61,556 bases of DNA, from NCBI GenBank assembly GCA_944324135.1, contig CALUVE010000011.1, forward strand, positions 1 through 61,556. The letters are read 5' to 3'. Under the pieces are notes generated by a model that was not told the DNA's origin, did no database searches, and worked only from the letters and a program-made list of their open reading frames with translations. Shown one piece after another: positions 34,036 to 42,968 of this stretch. Source of the DNA: Candidatus Gastranaerophilales bacterium. Lineage in GTDB: Bacteria; Cyanobacteriota; Vampirovibrionia; Gastranaerophilales; Gastranaerophilaceae. The position numbers were made by a program, and so were the translations under genes. The first letter of the stretch is position 1. Every line of letters begins with the position of its first letter.

Positions 34036-34896
34036 ATGGGATTTAATGAACAATACAACAGAATTTTCGACCTTGTAAAATCAGATATATCAAAAGTTTC
34101 CGGTGATTTGCTCGGGGGAATCACCCTCAATGAACCGTTAAAGTCTTCATTAAAAAAAATTCTTTCTGCTCCCTCCAAGCATATCAGGGCGCTCACTGCT
34201 TTTTTGTACCTGAAAGCTCATAATGTTGAAGTCTCAGACTCTCAGATATTGCTTCAAACAGCCGTAGAGTTAATACATAATGCCTCCCTGATTCACGATG
34301 ATATCATTGATGAAAGCTCTATCCGCCGCGGTGAAAAAACAATTAATCAGGAATTTGATAACAGGCTGGCTGTGATTTCCGGCGACTATCTGCTAGCTCT
34401 GGCTTTGAAAAAAATAAGCACAATAGGGAGTTTCGCCATTACAGAGCTCTTTTCCGGAGTAATGAAAACAATGTGCCTCGGCGAGATTAATCAGTATTTT
34501 TCAAAATATAAAAATATCAGTATTGAAGATTATATACTTAAATCTCAGTACAAAACAGCAGTATTATTTCAGGCCTCAATTGAGGGTGCTGCAATACTTT
34601 CCGGTACTCTGTCAAGAAAAACCGCCGCTGATTTTTCAATAAATTTCGGAACGGCTTTTCAGATAAGAGATGATTTAATTAACTTTCAAACAACTCAATC
34701 TGATTTGAAATCGGGAATCTTCACGGCTCCGGTTATCTTTAGCACAAATCTTTCCGCATCGGATGCCGGTATTGAAAAAACGCGGCTCTTGTTGAATAAT
34801 TATATTGATAAATCTTATGATTTAATTAAAAATTTGAACGAAAATTCTTATAAACAAGCTCTTGTTGAGCTTTTGGAGCTTTTGAAAAATGAATAA
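34036..34896 (+). CDS. Polyprenyl diphosphate synthase
   Basis: A 286-residue trans-isoprenyl diphosphate synthase that would condense IPP with allylic diphosphates. The first Asp-rich motif is DDIID within HNASLIHDDIIDESSIRRG. The second, normally DDxxD, reads RDDLINF, so the third Asp is Asn. The chain is shorter than usual (about 320-330). It may still work but could be a divergent or non-catalytic subunit. Its end overlaps the signal peptidase gene by 8 bases. Confidence 0.82.
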   Translation: MGFNEQYNRIFDLVKSDISKVSGDLLGGITLNEPLKSSLKKILSAPSKHIRALTAFLYLKAHNVEVSDSQILLQTAVELIHNASLIHDDIIDESSIRRGEKTINQEFDNRLAVISGDYLLALALKKISTIGSFAITELFSGVMKTMCLGEINQYFSKYKNISIEDYILKSQYKTAVLFQASIEGAAILSGTLSRKTAADFSINFGTAFQIRDDLINFQTTQSDLKSGIFTAPVIFSTNLSASDAGIEKTRLLLNNYIDKSYDLIKNLNENSYKQALVELLELLKNE

Positions 34897-35521
34897 AGAA
34901 GAACTTAAAGAATTATACGAAAAATACCGTCCGGCAATTAAAGAAACCGTTGAAACAGTGGTTTTTGTTATTGTCATGGTTATTATAATCCGATTTTTCC
35001 TCGGAGAAATCCGCTGGATACCGTCAGGCTCAATGAAACCTACACTTATTGAGGGTGATAGAATTTTTGTAGAAAGATTTTCAAGATTTTACAAAACTCC
35101 GGAACGCGGTGATATTATGGTATTCTATCCGCCGGCTGAGCCGCTTAAAAATACCCCGTGGAAATTGTTTTCACGCCTCACCGGTTTTTTCTGCAAAGAT
35201 ATTGCCTATATCAAGCGCGTTATAGGTATGCCGGGTGACAAGTTTGAAATAAAAGTCGACAGCACAGGTAAAAATACTGTCTATATAAACGACAAACCGC
35301 TTGAGGAGCCTTATGTCAGAAGCCCCTATGAATACCCTGTATGCTCGGAAGCTATGTACTGCGGACCTTTTGTTATTCCGGAACATAAATATTTTATGAT
35401 GGGCGACAATCGCGGCAATTCACAGGATAGCCGCTACTGGGGTTTTCTTGATGAAAAAAGATTCGTAGGTAAAGCCGTTTTCCGCTTCTGGCCAATCACA
35501 AGAATTCATACTTTGAAATAA
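34889..35521 (+). CDS. lepB: Signal peptidase I
   Basis: A 210-residue type I leader peptidase. One N-terminal transmembrane helix (about 20-40) precedes the catalytic Ser in WIPSGSMKPTL and the general-base Lys in YIKRVIGMPGD. GDNRGNSQDSRYWGF is the conserved box E. It releases exported proteins such as the signal-peptide proteins in this window. A Rho-independent terminator follows. Confidence 0.96.
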   Translation: MNKEELKELYEKYRPAIKETVETVVFVIVMVIIIRFFLGEIRWIPSGSMKPTLIEGDRIFVERFSRFYKTPERGDIMVFYPPAEPLKNTPWKLFSRLTGFFCKDIAYIKRVIGMPGDKFEIKVDSTGKNTVYINDKPLEEPYVRSPYEYPVCSEAMYCGPFVIPEHKYFMMGDNRGNSQDSRYWGFLDEKRFVGKAVFRFWPITRIHTLK

Positions 35522-35526
35522 ATAAA

Positions 35527-35553
35527 AAAGCCCGATTTGAAAATCGGGCTTTT
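35527..35553. terminator. Bidirectional Rho-independent terminator
   Basis: AAAGCCCGATTT pairs with AATCGGGCTTT around a short loop. It is placed between the convergent lepB and a small minus-strand gene. Confidence 0.88.
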
Positions 35554-35569
35554 AAATGATAAATAAACA

Positions 35570-35938
35570 TTAACTCAACATGTGATAATATTTCATATAA
35601 TCTGCTAAAATCATTGAGCTTGTACCGTTTGCTACCGTTGCTTTGATAGTCTGGTCTTTATCGCTCTGTGCCGTATCCTTAACCATATCGGTTTCTTTGG
35701 TTTTCTGGTTTGCGACCTCCTGGGTCTTAACTTCATTTATAAAATCATTAATAGTTTTTTCAACTTCCTGCAGCTTGGCTTTGTCACCCTCAAAAGAACC
35801 GGTAGATTTTACGCCGGCCTCTTCAAGGCTCTCAAGTATGGAGCTCCACTCCTGATAATTGGGAACTTGCATACCCTGTGCGGCTGCCGCGGCTTTGATT
35901 TCTTCCAAATCTTCAATACCGTTAACCTTATTGGCCAT
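35570..35938 (-). CDS. Small soluble protein of unknown function
   Basis: A 122-residue protein with no signal peptide or hydrophobic segment. GAGG lies 8 nt before the ATG. It is rich in Ala, Glu, Lys and Thr, with predicted helices at 8-22, 26-42 and 50-75 and a polar middle, ending in SSMILADYMKYYHMLS. The Ser/Thr-rich, signal-peptide-free composition is compatible with an export substrate or chaperone of a type III apparatus, but no family is recognised. Confidence 0.7.
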   Translation of the reverse strand: MANKVNGIEDLEEIKAAAAAQGMQVPNYQEWSSILESLEEAGVKSTGSFEGDKAKLQEVEKTINDFINEVKTQEVANQKTKETDMVKDTAQSDKDQTIKATVANGTSSMILADYMKYYHMLS

Positions 35939-36222
35939 ATTTACCTCGCTCTTTTTTAACTATATATATAAAAAATTTTCTCTTATTACGATTTCAATAA
36001 AGATTAAAAACTTAACAAAATTTAACATTCTTTGCAGCTGTACTGGTTTGTTTAATAAAAAATACGACTCAATAAATATGTTAAGAAAAATTTACAAAAA
36101 GGCGGAAAGTTGCATGTAAAAGATATTTTGAACAATCAAGTAAATATTGAATGTGTGCCGTCTTTACAAAAACAAAATAAATAAATTCACAGAAAAACCA
36201 TGATTTTACAAGGCTAAACCGC
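35939..36222. other. AT-rich spacer before infA
   Basis: About 280 nt without a supported gene. It holds short AT-rich runs and no strong hairpin that I can see. The promoter for the ribosomal cluster is at its right edge. Confidence 0.5.
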
Positions 36223-36250
36223 TTGCAATTAAATATTTTGCAAGTATGAT
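36223..36250 (+). promoter_or_regulatory. Promoter of the infA/ribosomal cluster
   Basis: TTGCAA (36223-36228), a 16-bp spacer and TATGAT (36245-36250), some 50 nt before the infA start. Confidence 0.6.
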
Positions 36251-36303
36251 TAAAATAGCGCCGGAATAGGGCGTGTTTAAAACAGCCGAAAATGAGGACA
36301 CTT

Positions 36304-36519
36304 ATGGCAAAAGACGTAATAGAATTAGAAGGTACGATTATTGAATCAATGCCTAACGCAATGTTCAGAGTTAAATTGGAAAATGACCATGAAATTTTAG
36401 CTCATATATCCGGTAAAATCAGAAAAAACTTTATCAGAATCTTGCCGGGCGACAAAGTTAAAGTAGAAATGACACCATACGATTTAACAAGAGGAAGAAT
36501 CACTTTCCGTCTGAAATAA
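36304..36519 (+). CDS. infA: Translation initiation factor IF-1
   Basis: A 71-residue OB-fold protein that binds the ribosomal A site at initiation. The start ATG 36304 has GAGG 8 nt upstream and gives the usual N-terminus [10 protein letters not shown]; an ATG four codons earlier overlaps that Shine-Dalgarno and is not used. [19 protein letters not shown] and the PYDLTRGRI(T)FR end are characteristic. It is the first gene of the ribosomal cluster. Confidence 0.97.
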   Translation: MAKDVIELEGTIIESMPNAMFRVKLENDHEILAHISGKIRKNFIRILPGDKVKVEMTPYDLTRGRITFRLK

Positions 36520-36560
36520 CAAGAAATCTCACGTACAAACTTATATAAAGGAAAACGAAA

Positions 36561-36674
36561 ATGAAAGTAAGATCATCAGTAAAACCAATGTGTGACAAAT
36601 GCAAATGCATAAAAAGAAAAGGCAGAGTTGCAGTAATTTGCGAAAACCCTAAACACAAACAAAGACAGGGCTAA
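36561..36674 (+). CDS. rpmJ: Ribosomal protein bL36
   Basis: A 37-residue protein found by reading the sequence: [20 protein letters not shown], then RGR-like [18 protein letters not shown]. Zinc ligands are Cys11, Cys14, Cys27 and His32. It lies 41 nt after infA, with AAAGGAAAA upstream of its start. It is a normal neighbour between infA and rpsM. Confidence 0.97.
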   Translation: MKVRSSVKPMCDKCKCIKRKGRVAVICENPKHKQRQG

Positions 36675-36877
36675 TTTCACGCAGCGCGGATTGAGGCAGG
36701 TTCCTGTGTGAATTTGCCGGAAGATATTTAACGGAGAAGTAACCGCTGTATAATTCCTGTAAATCCGCTAATCCCAAAACAAATCCCGAATCTGCGGGGG
36801 TAAACGGCAGATGGTGAGGAAGTATTTAAGCCTCATACCCAAAAAAATCTAACAACAAGTAAAGGAGAAAATATAAA
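36675..36877 (+). other. Structured 203-nt spacer before rpsM
   Basis: No gene. TTCACGCAG (36676-36684) can pair with CTGTGTGAA about 20 nt later, and GGTGAGG pairs with CCTCATACC near 36815-36840. The region may be a regulatory leader for the genes that follow. It ends in AAAGGAG before rpsM. Confidence 0.45.
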
Positions 36878-37243
36878 ATGGCAAGACTAGCAGGGGTAGA
36901 CTTACCTCGTAACAAAAGAATGATAGTAGCATTAACCTACATCTACGGAATCGGACCTAAAAGAAGTGAAAATATTCTTAAAGCAACAGGTATTTCACCT
37001 GACTTAAGAACAGACGATTTGACAGATGACGATATTAAATTGCTGAGAAACGAACTCGCAAATTATCACATCGAAGGTGACTTGAGACGTGAAGTAACAA
37101 TGCACATCAAACGTCTTCAAGAAATCGGTTCATACAGAGGTCTGAGACATAAACGTAAACTTCCTTGCCGCGGACAGAGAACAAAAACAAATGCAAGAAC
37201 AAGACGCGGTAAGAAAACTGGACCTATCGCTAAGAAAAAATAA
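36878..37243 (+). CDS. rpsM: Ribosomal protein uS13
   Basis: A 121-residue small-subunit head protein. [20 protein letters not shown] at the N-terminus and [20 protein letters not shown] near the C-terminus are diagnostic. AAAGGAG lies 12 nt upstream. It is in the usual order before rpsK. Confidence 0.98.
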   Translation: MARLAGVDLPRNKRMIVALTYIYGIGPKRSENILKATGISPDLRTDDLTDDDIKLLRNELANYHIEGDLRREVTMHIKRLQEIGSYRGLRHKRKLPCRGQRTKTNARTRRGKKTGPIAKKK

Positions 37244-37316
37244 GCAAATATAAATTAGCAAAATAAGTACACAGATTTTTATAATTTTATAAGTAATAAA
37301 TATAAAGGAAATAAAA

Positions 37317-37703
37317 ATGGCAAGACCACAAAAAGCAAAGAAAAAAGAAAAGAAAAACGTATTGCAGGGGGTTGTACACATCCAGTCAACTTTCAACAAT
37401 ACAATCGTAACATCAACCGATACACAGGGTAACGCTATTGCATGGGCAACAGCTGGTGCTACCGGTTTTAAAGGTGCAAGAAAAGGCACTCCGTTTGCAG
37501 CACAATCAGCTGCAGAACTGGTTGCAAAAAAATCAATTGACCAGGGTATGAAAAAAGTAGAAGTACACATCAAAGGACCTGGTTCAGGCAGAGAAACAGC
37601 AATCAGAGCAATCCAAGCAGCAGGTTTGGAAATTACATTAATCAAAGACGTAACTCCAATCCCGCACAATGGCTGCCGTCCGCCTAAAAAGAGACGTGTG
37701 TAG
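37317..37703 (+). CDS. rpsK: Ribosomal protein uS11
   Basis: A 128-residue platform protein of the small subunit. Signature stretches are [19 protein letters not shown] and the C-terminal [18 protein letters not shown]. It is a normal length. The 308-nt structured spacer before rpsD starts right after its stop codon. Confidence 0.98.
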   Translation: MARPQKAKKKEKKNVLQGVVHIQSTFNNTIVTSTDTQGNAIAWATAGATGFKGARKGTPFAAQSAAELVAKKSIDQGMKKVEVHIKGPGSGRETAIRAIQAAGLEITLIKDVTPIPHNGCRPPKKRRV

Positions 37704-38011
37704 CGGGAGCGAGCTGAGGGCGATGGCTTTGCAGAGTTGGCTTGCGTGAGCAAGACAAGCAGGCAAAGACAAGACCCGTTAAAAGCGAGCGACCAAGAGG
37801 CAAAACTTCCGAGGCTCCGGTTGAGCAAACAAATCCGACAGGATTTGAAAGACGAAAGCAGGAGCAGGAAAGTCGGACAAAGGCGGCGACCGGAAAGTAA
37901 AAACCGGAAAGCCCAATTTAAACAAAAAGACGTACCAAACCGCGGGGGCTTGCGTGAATAGTCCAAACGCAAACCATAGATGCCCCGCAACAATAAAAGG
38001 AGAAAAACAAA
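37704..38011 (+). ncRNA. Putative structured RNA between rpsK and rpsD
   Basis: A 308-nt spacer that is richer in G and C than its surroundings and carries several strong hairpins on the coding strand. At 37704-37785 CGGG...CCCG encloses CTTTGC/GCAAAG, which encloses CTTGC-GTGA-GCAAG with a GNRA-type loop. AAATCC-GACA-GGATTT follows at about 37832-37847, then CCGG/CCGG. Near the end, GCGGGG pairs with CCCCGC and encloses TTGCGT/ACGCAA, just before AAAAGGAG of rpsD. A 74-codon frame inside has no ribosomal-protein-like or other known content and is not accepted. A leader sensing S4 or another ribosomal protein is the best guess. Confidence 0.5.
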
Positions 38012-38614
38012 ATGGCTAGATATTCAGGACCATCAAATAAATTATTCAGAAATAAAAGAGTAAAAGATCTCTCAAACAGAAAATTAACATCATCAATGAG
38101 ACAAAATGCATCAGGACAACACGGTGCAGTCAGAAAGAAACTTTCTGAGTACGCACTCCACCTGGCAGAAAAACAAAAAATCAGATTTACCTACCTTGTA
38201 AGCGAAAAACAATTCGCAAAATACTATGCAGAAGCTGCAAGAAGAAAAGGGGTTACAGGTACAATTTTGTTACAATTGCTGGAATCAAGACTTGACAACG
38301 TATTGTACAAAGCAGGTTTTGGTATCACCCGCAAACAAACACGTCAGATTGTTAACCACGGTCACGTGCTTGTAAACGGCAAAAAAGTAGATATTCCTTC
38401 TTACTTATTAAAAGCAGGCGATGTTGTTACAGTAAAAACAAGAAGCACAGGATTTATGAAATCCGTATCAGAAATGATAGATATGGCTTGTGCACCTGCA
38501 TGGATGACTATTGATAAGGAAGCACAAAAAATCACATTCGATAGAATTCCGGAAAGAGAAGAATTAGATCCAGAAATTAAAGAACAACTCGTAATCGAAT
38601 ACTATTCTAAGTAG
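38012..38614 (+). CDS. rpsD: Ribosomal protein uS4
   Basis: A 200-residue primary 16S rRNA-binding protein. It shows an N-terminal MARYSGP start, the S4 RNA-binding domain LESRLDNVLYKAGFGITRKQTRQIVNHGHVLVNGKKV (about 89-125) and the usual acidic end EIKEQLVIEYYSK. The N-terminal Cys zinc site is absent (C-minus form). Placement between rpsK and rpoA follows the proteobacterial alpha-operon order. S4 often represses its own synthesis, which fits the structured spacer before it. Confidence 0.98.
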   Translation: MARYSGPSNKLFRNKRVKDLSNRKLTSSMRQNASGQHGAVRKKLSEYALHLAEKQKIRFTYLVSEKQFAKYYAEAARRKGVTGTILLQLLESRLDNVLYKAGFGITRKQTRQIVNHGHVLVNGKKVDIPSYLLKAGDVVTVKTRSTGFMKSVSEMIDMACAPAWMTIDKEAQKITFDRIPEREELDPEIKEQLVIEYYSK

Positions 38615-38711
38615 TAGAGGAGTTCAGGGGGCTTGAAAAAGCGATCCCGTTAACCACAGGTGAAAATTTCACTAAAAAAACAGTTAACAAAAAAACTAGG
38701 AGATTAAAAGA

Positions 38712-39683
38712 ATGGAATTAAAAATTAAATGTGTTAATACAACAACAAGTTCTGACGGTTCACAATACGGAAAATTTGTAATCGAGCCATTGGCAAAAGG
38801 TTTCGGTACAACAATCGGGAACTCACTGAGACGTGTATTGCTTTCAAGCCTTGAAGGTACAGCAGTAACTTCAGCAAGAATCGAAGGTATCACACACGAA
38901 TACACAGCAATTCCTGGTGTGTTGGAAGATGTAATTGATGTAATGTTGAACCTCAAAGGTCTGGTTGTAAAAACAGATTCTAAAGAACCACAACACTTAA
39001 GAATAGATGTTGACAAACCGGGCGCTGTATTAGCAAGTGATATCCAGCTTCCTGCAGGCGTAAAAGTTGTAAACCCTGACTGGTTAATCTGTACAGTAGC
39101 AGACGGCGGCAGCTTCCACGCTGACGTTGTTGTTGAAACAGGCAAAGGCTATGTTCCGCACGATGTACCTAGAGATTCAAAAGCAGCATCAATTGATGTA
39201 TTGCCTATTGATGCAACATTTATGCCAATCAAAAGAGTAAGTTACAATGTTGAACCTACCCGTGTAGGCGATTCTATTGACTTTGACAAATTGACTCTTG
39301 AAATTTGGTCAAACGGTTCAGTAGAAGTAACAACTGCATTGAGTCAGGCTTCCAACCTGTTGATTGACCACTTTATGCAAATCGCAGCAGTTACAGGTCA
39401 AGCAACAATCTCAACTTCAATTAACCTTGAAGATGAACCGGAAGAAGAAACAAGTGTTCCTAGCATGACAATCGAAGAATTGGAATTGTCAGTCAGAGCA
39501 TACAACTGCTTGAAACGTGCAAGCATCAATTCTATGAGCGAATTGCTTAAAAAATCAGAACACGACTTGCTCAACATCAAAAATTTCGGTAAAAAATCAT
39601 CAGATGAAGTAATCGAAAGACTTCACCACTTCGGTTTAGACCTTGCTCCAAACCCTGAAGAAGATGAAGAAGAAGTAGGTTAA
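38712..39683 (+). CDS. rpoA: RNA polymerase alpha subunit
   Basis: A 323-residue subunit. The N-terminal assembly domain has EPLAKGFGTTIGNSLRRVLLSS and DVLPIDATFMPIKRVSYNVE. A flexible acidic linker follows (about 235-255), then the C-terminal DNA- and activator-binding domain with LSVRAYNCLKRASINSMSEL and KNFGKKSSDEVIERL. It is of normal length and position. Confidence 0.98.
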   Translation: MELKIKCVNTTTSSDGSQYGKFVIEPLAKGFGTTIGNSLRRVLLSSLEGTAVTSARIEGITHEYTAIPGVLEDVIDVMLNLKGLVVKTDSKEPQHLRIDVDKPGAVLASDIQLPAGVKVVNPDWLICTVADGGSFHADVVVETGKGYVPHDVPRDSKAASIDVLPIDATFMPIKRVSYNVEPTRVGDSIDFDKLTLEIWSNGSVEVTTALSQASNLLIDHFMQIAAVTGQATISTSINLEDEPEEETSVPSMTIEELELSVRAYNCLKRASINSMSELLKKSEHDLLNIKNFGKKSSDEVIERLHHFGLDLAPNPEEDEEEVG

Positions 39684-39722
39684 TAAAATAAATATACATA
39701 ATAACTATAAAGGATAAAAACA

Positions 39723-40151
39723 ATGAGACACATGACAAAAAAACATACGCTGGGAAAAGCACAAGACCAAAGAAAAGCTTTGTTGCGTGCATTAGCGACT
39801 GAACTTTTTGTCCACGGTGAAATCAAAACAACAATGGCAAGAGCAAAAGCTCTCAGACCATACGCAGAAGAGATTATCACACTGGCAAAAAGAGGCGATC
39901 TTCACGCAAGACGTCAGGCTGCTAAATTCATCTACGACAAAGAAATCGGTCAATTTATGGATTTGACTACCGGTGAAGTTTTCGAAGCACAAAACGCAGA
40001 GAAAAAATTAGCACCTCAAACAGTTTTGAGAAAATTGTTTGTAGTAATCGGTAAAAAATATTCAGACCGTCAGGGCGGATATACAAGAATATACCGCTTG
40101 CCGCCGAGACGCGGTGATGCTTCTGAAATGGCATTAATCCAGTTGGTGTAA
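39723..40151 (+). CDS. rplQ: Ribosomal protein bL17
   Basis: A 142-residue large-subunit protein. [20 protein letters not shown] at the N-terminus and the C-terminal [29 protein letters not shown] are diagnostic. It is slightly longer than the common 117-130 residues, due to a middle segment around residues 75-100. It follows rpoA as usual. Confidence 0.97.
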   Translation: MRHMTKKHTLGKAQDQRKALLRALATELFVHGEIKTTMARAKALRPYAEEIITLAKRGDLHARRQAAKFIYDKEIGQFMDLTTGEVFEAQNAEKKLAPQTVLRKLFVVIGKKYSDRQGGYTRIYRLPPRRGDASEMALIQLV

Positions 40152-40155
40152 ACCA

Positions 40156-40926
40156 ATGCGTTATGCCTTTCAGGTTCAGTATATCGGAAAAAACTATGCA
40201 GGCAGCCAAATTCAACTGGAAAACGGCAAAGAAATAGATACTCCGACTATACAGGGTGAACTTGAAAAAGCTCTTTGCAAATTGACATGCGGAAAATCCG
40301 CAAATAATAATAAACGGCAGATTAAAACATACTTTTCCGGACGGACGGATAAGGGTGTAAATTCAATCGGGCAGGTAGTTCATTTTGAGCTTGAACAGAT
40401 GATTGTTGCTTCAAAGTTTGTTTATTCGCTGAATGAAATACTTCCCGATGACATCTCCGTCAGCGACCTCAGGGTCGTCGATACAAAATTTCATGCCCAG
40501 AAATCAGCAAAAAAACGGATTTACAGATACGAATTTATTAACCGTAAATATAAAAACGCTTTTGACGGTGATTTGATGCGGGTGAAATTTGATATCAATC
40601 TTGAAAGGATGCAAAAATCACTTGATTATCTTTTAGGTGAGCATGATTTTTCGTCATTCAAGAGTTCCGGAACGCTGAACCCGAGCAAAGTCTGTATAAT
40701 CTATAAAGCCGAGTGTTTAAAATCCGGCGACAAAGTGATTATTAATATAGAGGGAAACAGATTTCTCTATAATATGGTAAGAACAATAGTCGGAACCCTT
40801 TTGGAAATAGAGGGACACAACTTGCCCCCGGAACATATGAAAGAAGTTCTTGAGGCAAAAGACCGCCGCAAGGCGGGACAAACAGTCAGTCCTTACGGAT
40901 TGACCCTGATGAAAGTAGAATACTAA
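40156..40926 (+). CDS. truA: tRNA pseudouridine synthase A
   Basis: Modifies U38-U40 in the anticodon arm of tRNAs. In 256 residues the catalytic Asp lies in FSGRTDKGVNSIGQVVHF, and NRFLYNMVRTIVGTLLEIEG is the second signature. An insertion of about 15 residues follows the first strand (KLTCGKSANNNKRQI). It starts 4 nt after rplQ and is followed by rplM and rpsI, an order also seen in Cyanobacteria and Firmicutes. Confidence 0.96.
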   Translation: MRYAFQVQYIGKNYAGSQIQLENGKEIDTPTIQGELEKALCKLTCGKSANNNKRQIKTYFSGRTDKGVNSIGQVVHFELEQMIVASKFVYSLNEILPDDISVSDLRVVDTKFHAQKSAKKRIYRYEFINRKYKNAFDGDLMRVKFDINLERMQKSLDYLLGEHDFSSFKSSGTLNPSKVCIIYKAECLKSGDKVIINIEGNRFLYNMVRTIVGTLLEIEGHNLPPEHMKEVLEAKDRRKAGQTVSPYGLTLMKVEY

Positions 40927-40950
40927 ATAATAATAAATGGAGAAATTAGC

Positions 40951-41388
40951 ATGAAGACTTATTCAGCAAAACCTCTGGAAGTTGAAAGAAAATGGTATCT
41001 AATTGATGCTGAGGACGAAGTTCTCGGCAGATTGGCCGTTAGAATTGCTAACATCCTTAGAGGCAAAAACAAGCCTGAATACACTCCGAATGTTGATACA
41101 GGCGATTTCGTAATCGTAATCAACGCAGACAAAGTTCGTGTAACAGGCAACAAAGAAACAGATAAAATTTACTACCACCACACAGGTTATCCGGGTGGTT
41201 TGAAAGCTGCAAGCGTAAAAGAATTACGTGAAAAAGACGCTAAATTGCTTATCGAAAAAGCAGTTAAAGGTATGTTGCAGCACAATACACTCGGTGATAC
41301 TCAATTTACAAAATTAAAAGTATACAACGGCAGCGAACATCCGCACGCAGCACAAAAACCGATTGTACTCGAAAAGGAGGCTAAATAA
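40951..41388 (+). CDS. rplM: Ribosomal protein uL13
   Basis: A 145-residue large-subunit protein with [40 protein letters not shown] and [16 protein letters not shown]. Its stop codon overlaps the rpsI ATG by one base (TAATG), a coupled pair found almost everywhere in bacteria. Confidence 0.98.
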   Translation: MKTYSAKPLEVERKWYLIDAEDEVLGRLAVRIANILRGKNKPEYTPNVDTGDFVIVINADKVRVTGNKETDKIYYHHTGYPGGLKAASVKELREKDAKLLIEKAVKGMLQHNTLGDTQFTKLKVYNGSEHPHAAQKPIVLEKEAK

Positions 41389-41783
41389 TGGCAGATAAAG
41401 AAATTATGGCAACTGGCCGCAGAAAGACCTCTATCGCAGTTGTAAAATTAGTTAAAGGTAAAGGCAGAATCTTTGTTAACGGCAAGACTCTGAAAAACTA
41501 TATCGGCAACAGACCTGCTGTAGAAATGTTAGTATATAGACCGCTTGTATTAACAGAAAACCTTGATAAGTTTGACGTTAAAGTTAAAGCTCTCGGCGGC
41601 GGTGTTGTAGCACAATGCGGTGCTATGAGACACGGTATTGCAAGAGCTCTCGTTAAATTGAACGAAGAAAACAGAAACGTATTGAGACTTGAAGGTCTGT
41701 TAACACGTGACCCGCGTGTTAAAGAACGTAAAAAATACGGTCGCAAACGTGCAAGAAAACGTTTCCAATTCTCAAAACGTTAA
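41388..41783 (+). CDS. rpsI: Ribosomal protein uS9
   Basis: A 131-residue small-subunit protein whose C-terminal tail touches P-site tRNA. GRRKTSIAVVKLVKGKGRIFVNGK near the start, GGGVVAQCGAMRHGIARAL in the middle and the basic RKRARKRFQFSKR end are all normal. GGAGG lies 6 nt upstream of its ATG, within rplM. It ends the cluster before a strong terminator. Confidence 0.98.
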   Translation: MADKEIMATGRRKTSIAVVKLVKGKGRIFVNGKTLKNYIGNRPAVEMLVYRPLVLTENLDKFDVKVKALGGGVVAQCGAMRHGIARALVKLNEENRNVLRLEGLLTRDPRVKERKKYGRKRARKRFQFSKR

Positions 41784-41803
41784 TACAAAAAACACAAATA
41801 TTC

Positions 41804-41833
41804 AAAAAGCCGGTTTCAACGAACCGGCTTTTT
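41804..41833 (+). terminator. Terminator of the ribosomal cluster
   Basis: AAAAAGCCGGTT-TCAACG-AACCGGCTTTTT, a perfect stem followed by T-rich sequence right after rpsI. Confidence 0.93.
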
Positions 41834-41853
41834 GCTAACTTATATCGAGTTTT

Positions 41854-41873
41854 GTCGGATTAGTAAATCCGAC
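41854..41873. repeat. Small palindrome GTCGGATT-AGTA-AATCCGAC
   Basis: A perfect 8-bp inverted repeat between the ribosomal terminator and the convergent glycosyltransferase. It lacks a T-tract. Such GTCGGATT elements occur as dispersed repeats in other bacteria; only one copy is seen here. Confidence 0.5.
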
Positions 41874-41892
41874 CTACTACATTACAAATATT

Positions 41893-42750
41893 TTATTCTG
41901 ATATTATACGTTCCATTAACTTTATACAGTTGAATAGATAGTATCTTTTTACATTTTCCCATTTCCTGATTTTAATTAGTTTTAAACCAAATAGTTTTAT
42001 CCATTCAGAATACTGTGGCGGGTAGTCTGATAAATCAATTTTAATTTTATATCTTAAAACAAAATCAACACAATCTCTAAAACCTTGTTTTGCATCATTA
42101 ATTCGTCTAGCATCTTTTCTGTGCATCGTTGAATAAGGGTTGTCAACCTGATGGTAATATGTATCAGGCACCGTTACAAGTTTGGGTAAGAAGTAAATTG
42201 CTTGGTGTGAAAATAATAAATCTTCATAAAACATTCCTTCTGGAAATTTTATTTCAGACATTCTTAAATCAGAGTTTTTATATATTTTATTCCAGACGTA
42301 GCATTCTTTGGGCAGATTCGTTGCCTTGTATTTTTCCTCTGCTTTTGTATACAATTTTTCCTCTTTGATTTTTACTATTTTATCATTAATTCTTTCATAT
42401 CCGGCACAGGCAATTTCTGCGTTATTTTTTACTGCGGCATAGTATAATTTTTCGTAAAAATCAACATCTATAAAATCATCAGAGTCTACAAAACCGATAT
42501 ATTCACCTGTTGCAATTTTGAGTCCATTATTTCTTGCAGAACCAGGCCCTTTGTTCTCCTGATTAATTACAATGATTCTGGAATCTTTTTTAGCATATTC
42601 TGTCAGTATTTCCTGAGATTTATCAGTAGAGCCGTCATTAATGCAAATTATTTCCAAATCTTTCAAAGTTTGATTTAGAATACTGTCCAAACATTCAGCC
42701 AGATATACTTCCACATTGTATACCGGTACTATAACTGAAACTTTCGCCAT
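41893..42750 (-). CDS. Family 2 glycosyltransferase
   Basis: A 285-residue GT-A fold glycosyltransferase. Nucleotide-sugar-binding motifs are VSVIVPVYNVEVYLAECLDS at the N-terminus, ICINDGSTDKS (about 34-44) and the metal-binding VDSDDFID (about 87-94). GPGSARNNGL is typical of the EpsJ/CpsIV type. The C-terminal part is basic and contains no transmembrane helix. ATG 42750 has AGGTGA 6 nt upstream; two earlier codons could also start. It probably acts in surface polysaccharide synthesis. Confidence 0.87.
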   Translation of the reverse strand: MAKVSVIVPVYNVEVYLAECLDSILNQTLKDLEIICINDGSTDKSQEILTEYAKKDSRIIVINQENKGPGSARNNGLKIATGEYIGFVDSDDFIDVDFYEKLYYAAVKNNAEIACAGYERINDKIVKIKEEKLYTKAEEKYKATNLPKECYVWNKIYKNSDLRMSEIKFPEGMFYEDLLFSHQAIYFLPKLVTVPDTYYHQVDNPYSTMHRKDARRINDAKQGFRDCVDFVLRYKIKIDLSDYPPQYSEWIKLFGLKLIKIRKWENVKRYYLFNCIKLMERIISE

Positions 42751-42968
42751 CACCAATCACCTTTTATCAAAATTATCACATCACATGTATATAATTAAAT
42801 TATATTATGGTTAATCAATGCTTGTCAACATAATACGTGAGTTTCCGGCTATCAAAATTTAATTGTTAACAAATGTAACAAAAATTACAAACTCTGAAAT
42901 CCGGTGTTTTAAAAATACTTTATATAGGAAAGAGAGTATAACCAAGAGATAATATAAGGAGAGACGAG

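Noticed and set aside
37737-37961. 74-codon frame in the rpsK-rpsD spacer
   Set aside because: TTG start without a ribosome binding site, composition is a by-product of GC-rich stems, and no domain is recognisable. The structured RNA reading is preferred.
37130-37993. 287-codon minus-strand frame across rpsM, rpsK and the spacer
   Set aside because: Antisense to two certain ribosomal protein genes; Cys/Phe/Leu/Ser-rich content typical of a shadow frame.
37704-38011. RNase P RNA in the rpsK-rpsD spacer
   Set aside because: The short piece CAGGAAAGTCGGAC recalls the RNase P core, but the other conserved regions are not found and the length is too short.
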